Shown here piece by piece: positions 1 to 6,519 of a stretch of DNA of 7,229 nt (positions within the stretch are counted from its first letter, which is position 1; the number at the start of each line of letters is the position of its first letter). The position numbers were made by a program, and so were the translations under genes. The stretch covers positions 1-7,229 of the forward strand of contig JAKVBZ010000153.1 in NCBI GenBank assembly GCA_022448645.1, given 5' to 3'. Below the pieces are notes generated by a model. The model saw only the letters and a program-made list of their open reading frames with translations, had not been told where the DNA came from and did no database searches. This DNA comes from Pirellulaceae bacterium. GTDB taxonomy: Bacteria > Planctomycetota > Planctomycetia > Pirellulales > Pirellulaceae.

Positions 1-1
1 G

Positions 2-988
2 AACCACACCGCCATCTTTGGAGCTGACATTTCCGGACCGACCACCGTGTCAAACCACGCCGCGGTCAGCCTGAATCGTGTTGACTTCGACAACGACACC
101 AACAGCTATGCTATCTCCGGATTTGGTAGTGTAAACCTGGAGTTCGACCCAGACGATCCCCTCGATCCCAGCGATGCCTTTGGAGATCCGTCCATTGACG
201 TCCTTGCCGGGTCGCACCAGTTCCAGGCGGAAGTGAACCTTACCGCCGATGCGACCATTACCGTTAGCGACGACACGCAGCTGTTTTTCAGCAACGAGTT
301 GGATCTCGGTAGCAACGATCTTACGATTAACGACGATCCTGGTGGCGCAACCTTTACCGGCGCGGTTAACATCAACAATATCGTCCTGGGCACGGGCACC
401 ATCACAAACAACGCCACCCTGGCAACCGCAAGTTCCACTTCGGTTGGCGGCAACTTGACCAGTAACGGTACACTCGGCTTTGCCATCACGCCCAACAGTG
501 CCAGCCAGTTCAACGTAAGCAATACGGCCAGCCTCGACGGCACGATCAACGTCGACTTTCTCGATGGAGCAACACATACGGGCGATATAACCTTGGTTAG
601 TTCCACCAGTGTTATTCAGTTGCCCAGCGGTTTGCCTGCACTCACCGGTACAGGAATCGGCGGGCTTTCACTTGCACTCAGTCCCGACAGCATGAGCTTG
701 CTGCTGACCGGTGGCTTCCCTCCCACCGACCTCAACCAGAACGGGATGGTCGATAGCCTGGATCTCGGTATTTTGCTGGGGAACTTTGGCCAGGTGACGA
801 CTCCGGATATGGGTGAGCTCAACGGCACGCCTCCTGTAGACAGCTTGGATTTGGGTCTCCTCCTGGCTGACTTCGGCATGGCCTTCCCCCTCTCGGCGTC
901 GGCCGTTCCTGAACCGACGTCGGCCTTGTTGCTTTGTGCAGGTATGTCGCTACTGGTAACAATGAAGCGTTCTCGCTTCGTGCGGTAA
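2..988 (+). CDS. C-terminal part of a secreted beta-solenoid protein with dockerin-like EF-hand pair and PEP-CTERM tail (5' truncated)
   Basis: The frame is open to the left edge, so the GTG at 47 is probably internal and the true start lies outside the window. Residue numbers here count from that GTG. Residues 1-220 are rich in N, T, S, D and G with short strand-like repeats (SYAISGFGSVNL, HQFQAEVNLTADATITV), as in the autotransporter-like beta-helix proteins of planctomycetes. Residues 228-248 and 257-277 form two EF-hand-like loops, DLNQNGMVDSLD and ELNGTPPVDSLD, each followed by LG-[IL]-LL-x2-FG. The first keeps the calcium ligand pattern D1, N3, N5, D9, D12; the second is degraded at positions 1 and 5. 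The end carries VPEP (PEP at 288-290), a hydrophobic segment and a basic KRSR cluster, which is the PEP-CTERM exosortase sorting signal. It is therefore probably a cell-surface or exported protein. The substrate or partner is unknown. The gene converges on the fucosidase gene with 69 bases between the stops; I see no clear intrinsic terminator there. Confidence 0.88.
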   Translation, partial: NHTAIFGADISGPTTVSNHAAVSLNRVDFDNDTNSYAISGFGSVNLEFDPDDPLDPSDAFGDPSIDVLAGSHQFQAEVNLTADATITVSDDTQLFFSNELDLGSNDLTINDDPGGATFTGAVNINNIVLGTGTITNNATLATASSTSVGGNLTSNGTLGFAITPNSASQFNVSNTASLDGTINVDFLDGATHTGDITLVSSTSVIQLPSGLPALTGTGIGGLSLALSPDSMSLLLTGGFPPTDLNQNGMVDSLDLGILLGNFGQVTTPDMGELNGTPPVDSLDLGLLLADFGMAFPLSASAVPEPTSALLLCAGMSLLVTMKRSRFVR

Positions 989-1057
989 ACGCGAGGCACT
1001 CAGCACCTGAAAGTTTCGTCGCCACGCTGGGAAAACTGATCAACGCCCACCAGCTTG

Positions 1058-2422
1058 TCACTCCGTCCACTGGATGACCACTACCGAGTCGATCAGATCG
1101 GGTGGAGTGGCCGGCAGCGTCACAACGATCCGATCCGGGGACTTGACAATCGACAGCGGCAGGTGATCGACCTTGGACAACAGGTACACGCGGTCCACGC
1201 GGTCGCCCGGCACGGGAACGGACAATCGCTTGTCCTCAGGCCAGTCAAAGACGTGGGCGAACAACTTGCCGGGCTTTTTCGTATACCGGCCCCAGTCGGG
1301 TTTCTCGAAGGGGCTGGCCGTTGTGGCGTAGATCGAATCACCGTTCACTTCCAACCAGTCGCCCATGGCCGCCAGCCGGTCGACGCTGGGCTGGGGAATG
1401 ATGCCCCCTGCCGTCGGGCCGACGTTCAAGAGAAAATTACCACCCTTGCTGGCAATGTCGACCAGCTTGCGGATCAGGTCTTCGGTCGACTTCCAATCGT
1501 GGTCGTACGACTTGTACCCCCACGTGCCGTTCATGGTCATGCAGGTTTCCCAGTCGTAGCCGGGGCCGGTGTCGGGGATCCGCTGTTCGGGTGTGCCGTA
1601 GTCACCGTCCTCCCGCTTCCGTTTTCCCACGCGGTTGTTGATCACCATGTTCGGATTCAGACTTCGGCAGAACGCCTCCAGGTCGCGGCCGTCTTCCTGG
1701 GTCCACCAGCGGACCCATTCGCCGTCAAAGAATATAACCTGCACGTCGTAGTCCGTGATCAGCTCGCGCAGCTGCAGTTTCATGTCTTCGATGTATTCCT
1801 GCTTCCTGCCTGGCCGGATGTCGCGATAACGATATGCCAGCCGTTCCCGTTCCGATTTGTTGTTCACCTGTGCCGGGTGGTGCCAGTCCAACTGCGAATA
1901 GTAAACGCCAAACGTGATACCGTGCCGTTTGCAGGCCTGGGAAAGGGCCAGCAGCGGGTCCTTCTTGTAGGGTGTCGCGTCGACGATGTTGTATCGACTG
2001 GCCTGCGTGCCATACATGCTGAATCCGTCGTGATGCTTGGACGTGATGACCATGTACTTCATGCCGGCGTCTTTGGCGATGCGGACCCACTGGTCCGCGT
2101 CGAACTGCACCGGGTTGAACTGCTGGGCGTATGGCTGGTATTGATCGGGAGTCAACAGGGCGTCGCACTGGATCCACTCGGCGCCATGGTTCGCATCGAC
2201 GATCTCGCCATCCAGCACGCCGGCGGGCACGGAGTAGATGCCCCAGTGGATGAACATGCCAAAGCGGGCCTCGCGCCACCAACGCATCCGGGCATCGTGC
2301 TGTTGTTGGGTTTCGAACTTGGGAGGATCCGCTGGTCCGGGTTCCGCACCCTGTCCGATATCGACCAAACAGCCCAGCAGCACGGAGGCCAAGAGAGTCA
2401 TGCGATGGAGGTATTCGGTCAT
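1058..2422 (-). CDS. Exported alpha-L-fucosidase, glycoside hydrolase family 29
   Basis: A 454-residue protein that should release terminal L-fucose from glycans with retention of configuration. Family signatures in order: RWWREARFGMFIHWG (47-61), KHHDGF (129-134), IFFDGEW (230-236) with D233 as the expected nucleophile, DYGTPEQ (274-280), WETCMTMNGTWGY (291-303), and LVDIASKGGNFLLNVGP (320-336). The acid/base residue varies in GH29; E279 or E292 are candidates and I cannot choose between them. Residues from about 380 to the end look like the small C-terminal beta-sandwich. The N-terminus is a signal peptide: R7, then a hydrophobic core 8-17. LLGC at 15-18 fits a lipobox, while GQGA followed by E27 is an alternative type I cleavage site. 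The start at 2422 is preferred because GAAGGG (2431-2436) lies 8 bases upstream; the in-frame ATG at 2401 has no such site. Length is near normal for the family. The nearest gene upstream in transcription, the DUF4838 gene, is 322 bases away, so a separate promoter is likely. Confidence 0.95.
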   Translation of the reverse strand: MTEYLHRMTLLASVLLGCLVDIGQGAEPGPADPPKFETQQQHDARMRWWREARFGMFIHWGIYSVPAGVLDGEIVDANHGAEWIQCDALLTPDQYQPYAQQFNPVQFDADQWVRIAKDAGMKYMVITSKHHDGFSMYGTQASRYNIVDATPYKKDPLLALSQACKRHGITFGVYYSQLDWHHPAQVNNKSERERLAYRYRDIRPGRKQEYIEDMKLQLRELITDYDVQVIFFDGEWVRWWTQEDGRDLEAFCRSLNPNMVINNRVGKRKREDGDYGTPEQRIPDTGPGYDWETCMTMNGTWGYKSYDHDWKSTEDLIRKLVDIASKGGNFLLNVGPTAGGIIPQPSVDRLAAMGDWLEVNGDSIYATTASPFEKPDWGRYTKKPGKLFAHVFDWPEDKRLSVPVPGDRVDRVYLLSKVDHLPLSIVKSPDRIVVTLPATPPDLIDSVVVIQWTE

Positions 2423-2430
2423 CGTGTCTG

Positions 2431-2436
2431 CCCTTC
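2431..2436 (-). promoter_or_regulatory. Ribosome binding site of the fucosidase gene
   Basis: GAAGGG on the minus strand, 8 bases before the ATG at 2422. It supports that start over the internal ATG at 2401. Confidence 0.6.
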
Positions 2437-2472
2437 AATCAATCTTCGCCCTTGGAGGCATCACCAGTTTAA

Positions 2473-2507
2473 ACGAGGTTTCGTAGGAATACAGCGGGGA
2501 ACCTCGT
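2473..2507. repeat. Perfect 8-base inverted repeat in the fucosidase leader
   Basis: ACGAGGTT (2473-2480) and AACCTCGT (2500-2507) are perfect reverse complements separated by 19 bases. The element ends about 50 bases upstream of the fucosidase start codon, where an operator for a dimeric regulator or an mRNA leader stem would be plausible. The regulatory role is inferred from position only. Confidence 0.35.
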
Positions 2508-2744
2508 CGAGTACCTTGTCGACTTCCAGAAACTGATAGGCGTTTTGAATCGCCGGCTTGCCTAAACTCACACGCGGCAAAACTGAACTGACAGCCGCTC
2601 TCGCGCGCCAACGGTACAAAACGTAGGGTGTCAAATTTCCTATCATCAAGACTCAAAGGGTTCGTTGCGAATTGTCGTCAACAACTCCCATAGAAGCCTT
2701 GACATTCACGGATTTCATGAAACCATCCGCACGGAACCCGCTCG

Positions 2745-4565
2745 TTACTTCATCTCCGTAAGCAGCGTGTCGTGCTCTTTGATGTACTCGTCTTCCCAAT
2801 CAAATTGGAAATGATACCAAGGTTTTCCTTGTTCAATTCTTTCAAGCCATCCGGCGCAGAACAACTCGACGGTTCTCATCAGAAAAACCCCTTCTTTTTT
2901 GTGGTCACGTGCCCAGTCCAGGAACTGGTTGATATCCTCAGTGATGTTTTCTTTGCCGGCCGCATAACGATCGTAGAGTCCCTTGAACCGCAGGATGTAC
3001 TCAGTCCAGACAACCATCCTTTGGCGCAATCTATCTTGAGGGGCCTTTGCGGCCAATGCCTTGGCCTTGTCGAAAAGGGATTTATATCTTGAGAGCTCAG
3101 TTCGGCGTAATATAGATCTCGGATACGGGATATGGCAAGGACCGGCGCTTAAAACAAGGTCCTTCACTTCGCGGTAGAACTGCTTTGCCTCTTCCGCATC
3201 TTTCTCGAAGATAGCGCGGAACGCTCCATCGACCGCTTCCTGCTTCTCCTCACCATACATGGCCTTGCCCATCAGGTAATAGTTGAGCCCATATGCTGTC
3301 CAATGTACGAGATGAAACTGTGTTGTCAGGCCGTCGATGTTGTTTTCGTTAAAGAACCTAATTTCGTCGAAACATGCTTCGTGATGGACCATAGGAAGAG
3401 AGATGTAGAAATTGACGCCCATGTAGTACTCGTAGATGTTGATTTCTCCTCCTTTTCGAGCCGCCGTCCATGCCTTGAGGTCTTTAGCATAAGCTGAGTT
3501 TATGGGGCATGTATCGTCTGAGACCTGATGGTTGATGCATCGCCAGTACAAAGCGAAATGTACTCCCATGCGGCGATCGAGCGTAAAACTCTTGGCCGGT
3601 TTGGCATAATTTATATAGGCTCCAAGTGTCAAAACCACTTCGGGTAACTCATCCTTAATCCGGCTCCAAATATCTTTGATAAGATCGTGATACAACTCCT
3701 GGGCTTCGTAAACATGCTTAGAAATAGTATGCCGATCCCCTTTTTTCGATTGATCATAAAAGCTTCTGCAACGCTCACACTCGCACCACCCAAAGCCATC
3801 GGTGGGAATAAGAGAAATAAGCTTTAACTCGGGGTGTTCTTTGCAGTATCTAATCATCCGCTCCGCGATTATGGCGCGCACTTCCGGATGCGTGGTGCAC
3901 AACTGAAGCGATAGCATTGTGCCGTCCCCCAGCCATTTCGGCTCGACTCGTTTGCCATCAACAATCGCAAAGTACTCCGGGTGCTCATCGTAGAATTCGT
4001 CTGTCGGCAACCAATAATTGAAATTGTGATGCCCGCTTTCGATCGTTATACCGCGGACACGATAGTAGTGTTTCGCTTCCTCGGGAAACTCATCATAGTA
4101 TTTCATCCAGGTCAGCAGATAGTTCAGGCGATTCTTAGCCATCCAATCAGCCAGCTCATAGTTTCTGTTGATGAAGGGGAACTCTTGGATGAAACCGCGG
4201 TTCTTCAGCAAAGGTTGACGAGGTGAAATAACTGTCCCGTCATCGAGGTCTATCGACACCTTCGCGTTGAATCGGTCATGGCCAGGCTCGAAGAAACAGA
4301 ATCCCAAGACCTCTTCTGCGAAGGTGTAAACTGCATAGAGGATTTCAATTTCACTCGGACCTTTGAAGATCAGCGAGTTACCGTCAACCACGACCGAGTA
4401 AGCGTTGGAGTCAGATAGATCAAAAACAACATCCATTCCAGTCTTATCGCAAACGCTGATTCCTGCGCTGCGATCGAGCATCGACACCAGTTCCGCAAAT
4501 GCTAGCGAAAGGGTCTCGTTCTCAAACTGTTGGTTTTTTATCACAGATTCCTTGGAAAGTTTCAT
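2745..4565 (-). CDS. DUF4838-type glycoside-hydrolase-like protein, apparently cytosolic
   Basis: A 606-residue protein resembling the DUF4838 family, which is built like GH20/GH67 enzymes. Residues about 1-100 look like the small alpha/beta domain of such enzymes; EILYAVYTFAEEVLGFCFFEPG (73-94 region) is its characteristic end. A TIM-barrel-like core follows, about 115-430, with IESGHHNFNYW (175-185), DGFGWCECERC (256-266), EYYMG (379-383) and DGLTTQ (411-416). The C-terminal 170 residues are largely helical. The DG..C.C..C motif is the best family mark; its three cysteines C261, C263 and C266 could bind a metal or be structural. The likely role is hydrolysis of a glycoside or uronide, but no reaction is known to me and catalytic residues cannot be assigned. 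No signal peptide is visible (MKLSKESVIK is polar). AAAGGGG (4573-4579) sits 7 bases before the ATG. It is the last gene of the operon with the symporter and small protein, which suggests it acts on the imported substrate. Composition is AT-richer than the fucosidase gene. Confidence 0.8.
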   Translation of the reverse strand: MKLSKESVIKNQQFENETLSLAFAELVSMLDRSAGISVCDKTGMDVVFDLSDSNAYSVVVDGNSLIFKGPSEIEILYAVYTFAEEVLGFCFFEPGHDRFNAKVSIDLDDGTVISPRQPLLKNRGFIQEFPFINRNYELADWMAKNRLNYLLTWMKYYDEFPEEAKHYYRVRGITIESGHHNFNYWLPTDEFYDEHPEYFAIVDGKRVEPKWLGDGTMLSLQLCTTHPEVRAIIAERMIRYCKEHPELKLISLIPTDGFGWCECERCRSFYDQSKKGDRHTISKHVYEAQELYHDLIKDIWSRIKDELPEVVLTLGAYINYAKPAKSFTLDRRMGVHFALYWRCINHQVSDDTCPINSAYAKDLKAWTAARKGGEINIYEYYMGVNFYISLPMVHHEACFDEIRFFNENNIDGLTTQFHLVHWTAYGLNYYLMGKAMYGEEKQEAVDGAFRAIFEKDAEEAKQFYREVKDLVLSAGPCHIPYPRSILRRTELSRYKSLFDKAKALAAKAPQDRLRQRMVVWTEYILRFKGLYDRYAAGKENITEDINQFLDWARDHKKEGVFLMRTVELFCAGWLERIEQGKPWYHFQFDWEDEYIKEHDTLLTEMK

Positions 4566-4572
4566 TCATCTA

Positions 4573-4579
4573 CCCCTTT
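4573..4579 (-). promoter_or_regulatory. Strong ribosome binding site of the DUF4838 gene
   Basis: AAAGGGG on the minus strand with a 7-base spacer to the ATG at 4565. It fixes this start; the nearby ATG at 4569 is out of frame and too close to the site. Confidence 0.7.
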
Positions 4580-4592
4580 ACTTTGTCACTCG

Positions 4593-4763
4593 TCAGTCGA
4601 CGACTCTGCCGTCATCCGTTTCATCCACCTCGGCAGTTCTCAACGCCTTGACGAGGTATTTGAGGTCGACAAATCCGCCGACGCCGCAGCCGATTGAGAA
4701 AGCGAGATCGGCCAGGACGCAGATTCCCAGGAGAACAAGACTGGCGATGGCCCAGCTACTCAT
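4593..4763 (-). CDS. Small single-pass membrane protein, putative symporter accessory subunit
   Basis: A 56-residue reading frame starting ATG at 4763 and stopping TGA at 4593-4595. Residues 4-24 (WAIASLVLLGICVLADLAFSI) form one hydrophobic segment interrupted by D19. A glycine-rich hinge GCGVGG (25-30) follows, then a polar tail with VDLKYLVKALRT (32-43) and a very acidic end, VDETDDGRVVD. It lies 22 bases after the symporter stop and 27 bases before the DUF4838 start, on the same strand, so all three are probably co-transcribed. GAAAGG (4775-4780) is 11 bases upstream of the ATG. Short membrane proteins directly downstream of SSS and NSS symporters are a recognised class (small subunits or accessory proteins), and this gene has the right position, size and topology. 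Its sequence relation to any named family is not established here. That it is a real gene rests on spacing, ribosome site, a coherent membrane-protein layout and the tight packing. Confidence 0.75.
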   Translation of the reverse strand: MSSWAIASLVLLGICVLADLAFSIGCGVGGFVDLKYLVKALRTAEVDETDDGRVVD

Positions 4764-4785
4764 GTTCGTTGCTGCCTTTCTAGGA

Positions 4786-6363
4786 TTATTCCATGTCTTT
4801 TAACTTTTGTCCGTAGTCAACGAACCGTGTTGGCTTCCTGGAACACAATGAAACAACCACGATGACCACCATCGAAAGTGCGATAGCCAGCAAACCTGAC
4901 TCTTCGGATTTGAATGGATATTCATCTCGCCAGTTCGCCAGAAACGCGATGTTCTGCCACTGCTGTTTGAGCAATAGATCAGCCAGTGGAATCACCATGC
5001 AAATGATCAGTGCCAAATAGGCTGCCAGCGTTGTTGTTCTCTTCCAATACAGTCCCCAGTACGTGATGATCCCCGCGCCTCCGAAGATCGATCCGGTCAA
5101 CATCATGTAAGCAAACACGGATTCTGTAAATTGATAATAGATGCCCCAAGCAAACAGAAAGGCAGCAACCGCAAAATACGAAACTCGCAAAGCGAGGATA
5201 TGCTGTTTTTGGGTAAAGGCCTTCTTTTTGAGCGGGCAGACCACATCATTGATGATGATCGTACACCAGCTCAACAGATAAGTGCTCGTCGTGCTGATTT
5301 CGGCAAAAATCAGTCCTGCCAGAATGAATCCTATCAATACAGGCGGCACAATTTTGTGCAGGAAGAGCGGCACGATGGCCTGTTCATAGTCGGCAGCTGT
5401 GGTTCCTTCAGGTACCGCGACGCCCCATGCCGTGAGGATCACAATACCCCAGAGCGACATCGTTATAAGCCGCGACTCATTGTAGATGTTTTTTATAAGG
5501 AACATCTTCCTTGCCACTTCGGTATTCTTCGCACCAGATGTCATTACCAACGCGGGCGGAAAAGAAAGGGTGCTATAGATGCGGTGAAGCACAAAAAACA
5601 GCACCCACACGACGCCGTACCCCCCCTTGGAAAAGAGCTTGAATGCCCCTTCGCCGCGATGTAAGAGCACGGCGTCGTGCACTTTGGTCACAATCTCCGA
5701 AACGGTGTCACCGCCAAGCTCCACAAAACACAAGAAAGTAATCGCGAATACCGAAATGGCCAAGATGATCGACTGCACATAGTTTGTCGCAACAACTGTT
5801 ACGAAACCGCCCATAATAAGAAAAACGAGCGCCAGCCCGAGCACAATGGCCATCAGCAAGTAAGTGACAGGCACAGCCATTCCGGCGATGGAAAGAGTGG
5901 CCGGCAGTCCCAAAAATGCCGTCAGGAATTTTGCCATGATGATGGGAAAGACCGCCATGTTCAACACGCCGCCGATAACGATGACAAAACCTGCCAGGGT
6001 TCTTACTCCCTTCGAGTATCGCATCTCATAGTATTGCGGAAGTGTTTGGACTTTTGTCGCTCTGTAACGTTTGATGCCGAACCCATAGATTCCGACTAGC
6101 GGAACGACTACCAGAGGACCCAAGAGTCTCAGCCATGCATAAGAAAAGCCATAAAGATAAGCCTGCTGACAGACCGCCACGATACTCGCCACGGCGATTC
6201 CGTCGGCTGAAGACGCACCAAGCCCCAGCCACATACCCAACTGTCGTCCGCCGACTGTAAAGTCCGCCACTCCTTTCACGAAGGCACGCGTCCAGAAGCC
6301 CAGCCCTAATAAGCCTCCCGTCATCAGGACGACAAGAATCCAGTCGACAATTGTGATTTTCAT
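4786..6363 (-). CDS. Sodium:solute symporter, SSS family
   Basis: A 525-residue inner-membrane protein with about 13 hydrophobic segments, the usual size and layout for the SSS (SGLT-type, LeuT-fold) family. It should couple sodium entry to uptake of a small solute. Marks: a short first helix (about 7-26), DFTVGGRQLG (34-43) as the family loop before helix 2, WLRLLGPLVVVPLVG (77-91), QTLPQYYEMRYSKGVR (106-121), and AEISTTSTYLLSW (354-366), which aligns with the sodium-2 site helix, S360 and T361 taking the place of the paired serines. E355 is an unusual charged residue in that helix. The substrate cannot be read from sequence; a sugar or sugar acid is inferred from the neighbouring glycosidase-like genes. 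There is no clear Shine-Dalgarno site before the ATG at 6363, unlike the two genes after it. It is the first gene of the operon, preceded by a hairpin-rich spacer that could hold its regulation. Sample GC is about 45%. Confidence 0.93.
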   Translation of the reverse strand: MKITIVDWILVVLMTGGLLGLGFWTRAFVKGVADFTVGGRQLGMWLGLGASSADGIAVASIVAVCQQAYLYGFSYAWLRLLGPLVVVPLVGIYGFGIKRYRATKVQTLPQYYEMRYSKGVRTLAGFVIVIGGVLNMAVFPIIMAKFLTAFLGLPATLSIAGMAVPVTYLLMAIVLGLALVFLIMGGFVTVVATNYVQSIILAISVFAITFLCFVELGGDTVSEIVTKVHDAVLLHRGEGAFKLFSKGGYGVVWVLFFVLHRIYSTLSFPPALVMTSGAKNTEVARKMFLIKNIYNESRLITMSLWGIVILTAWGVAVPEGTTAADYEQAIVPLFLHKIVPPVLIGFILAGLIFAEISTTSTYLLSWCTIIINDVVCPLKKKAFTQKQHILALRVSYFAVAAFLFAWGIYYQFTESVFAYMMLTGSIFGGAGIITYWGLYWKRTTTLAAYLALIICMVIPLADLLLKQQWQNIAFLANWRDEYPFKSEESGLLAIALSMVVIVVVSLCSRKPTRFVDYGQKLKDME

Positions 6364-6383
6364 GTATAGTTTCTGATTCGAAG

Positions 6384-6438
6384 AGTGGCCACTATCGGTT
6401 CATCTCCGCTTGAGATGCACGTTCGGTGAATCCGATAG
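6384..6438. promoter_or_regulatory. Palindrome and nested inverted repeats upstream of the symporter gene
   Basis: AGTGGCCACT (6384-6393) is a perfect 10-base palindrome 20 bases before the symporter start. It abuts a nested structure: outer arms CTATCGG (6392-6398) and CCGATAG (6432-6438), and an inner hairpin CATCTC-CGCTT-GAGATG (6401-6417). TCGG (6423-6426) can also pair with CCGA (6432-6435), so two conformations compete. Position suggests an operator or a folded mRNA leader for the symporter operon. There is no T-run, so it is not an intrinsic terminator. Function is inferred. Confidence 0.4.
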
Positions 6439-6465
6439 AATAGATTCGTGAGTTCTCGCCGTCCA

Positions 6466-6517
6466 GCAAGGCGGCGCGCTTTGCCATGTTACGTATCCGA
6501 CATGAAGGCGTCGCCTT
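6466..6517. repeat. Three abutting inverted repeats
   Basis: Three dyads lie end to end. GCAAGGCG (6466-6473) pairs with CGCTTTGC (6477-6484) around a 3-base loop, with one G:T wobble. CATGT (6485-6489) pairs with ACATG (6500-6504), with TACGTA inside the loop. AAGGCG-T-CGCCTT (6505-6517) is a perfect palindrome around one base. They end three bases from the stop codon of the right-hand gene. The arrangement resembles an extragenic palindromic element; a role in protecting mRNA ends or stopping transcription is possible but unproven. Confidence 0.4.
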
Positions 6518-6519
6518 GG

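Larger units (their letters stand above)
2423..2744. other. Intergenic gap between the fucosidase and DUF4838 genes
   Basis: This gap of 322 bases has no gene I can support. Two overlapping minus-strand frames (2435-2656 and 2461-2649) are open for 73 and 62 codons, but they overlap each other in different phases and neither resembles a family I know. It most likely holds the fucosidase promoter and leader. A TTGACA-like hexamer occurs on the minus strand near 2630, but no acceptable -10 box follows it at the right distance, so I do not call a promoter. There is no hairpin followed by a T-run after the DUF4838 stop; a weak 5-base-pair stem (2709-2713 with 2725-2729) is the only candidate. Confidence 0.6.

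Noticed and set aside
50..606. Two minus-strand frames of 175 and 166 codons under the PEP-CTERM gene
   Set aside because: They are antisense to a well-supported protein, overlap each other and show no domain features.
966..1057. Possible bidirectional terminator between the convergent genes
   Set aside because: Only a weak 5-base-pair stem (GCGTT with AACGC) spans the stop codon, with no T-run on either side.
1055..2536. Long plus-strand frame of 493 codons opposite the fucosidase gene
   Set aside because: It is antisense to a clear GH29 gene, and its composition (many H, V, R, Q) is what the complement of GC-rich coding sequence produces. It has no recognisable domain.
2435..2656. Two small minus-strand frames in the gap before the fucosidase gene
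   Set aside because: They overlap each other in different phases, lack clear ribosome sites and are not recognisable. A decayed gene remnant cannot be excluded.
5131..6099. Plus-strand frames of 177 and 140 codons within the symporter gene
   Set aside because: They are antisense to membrane-segment codons, which yields artificial polar sequence.
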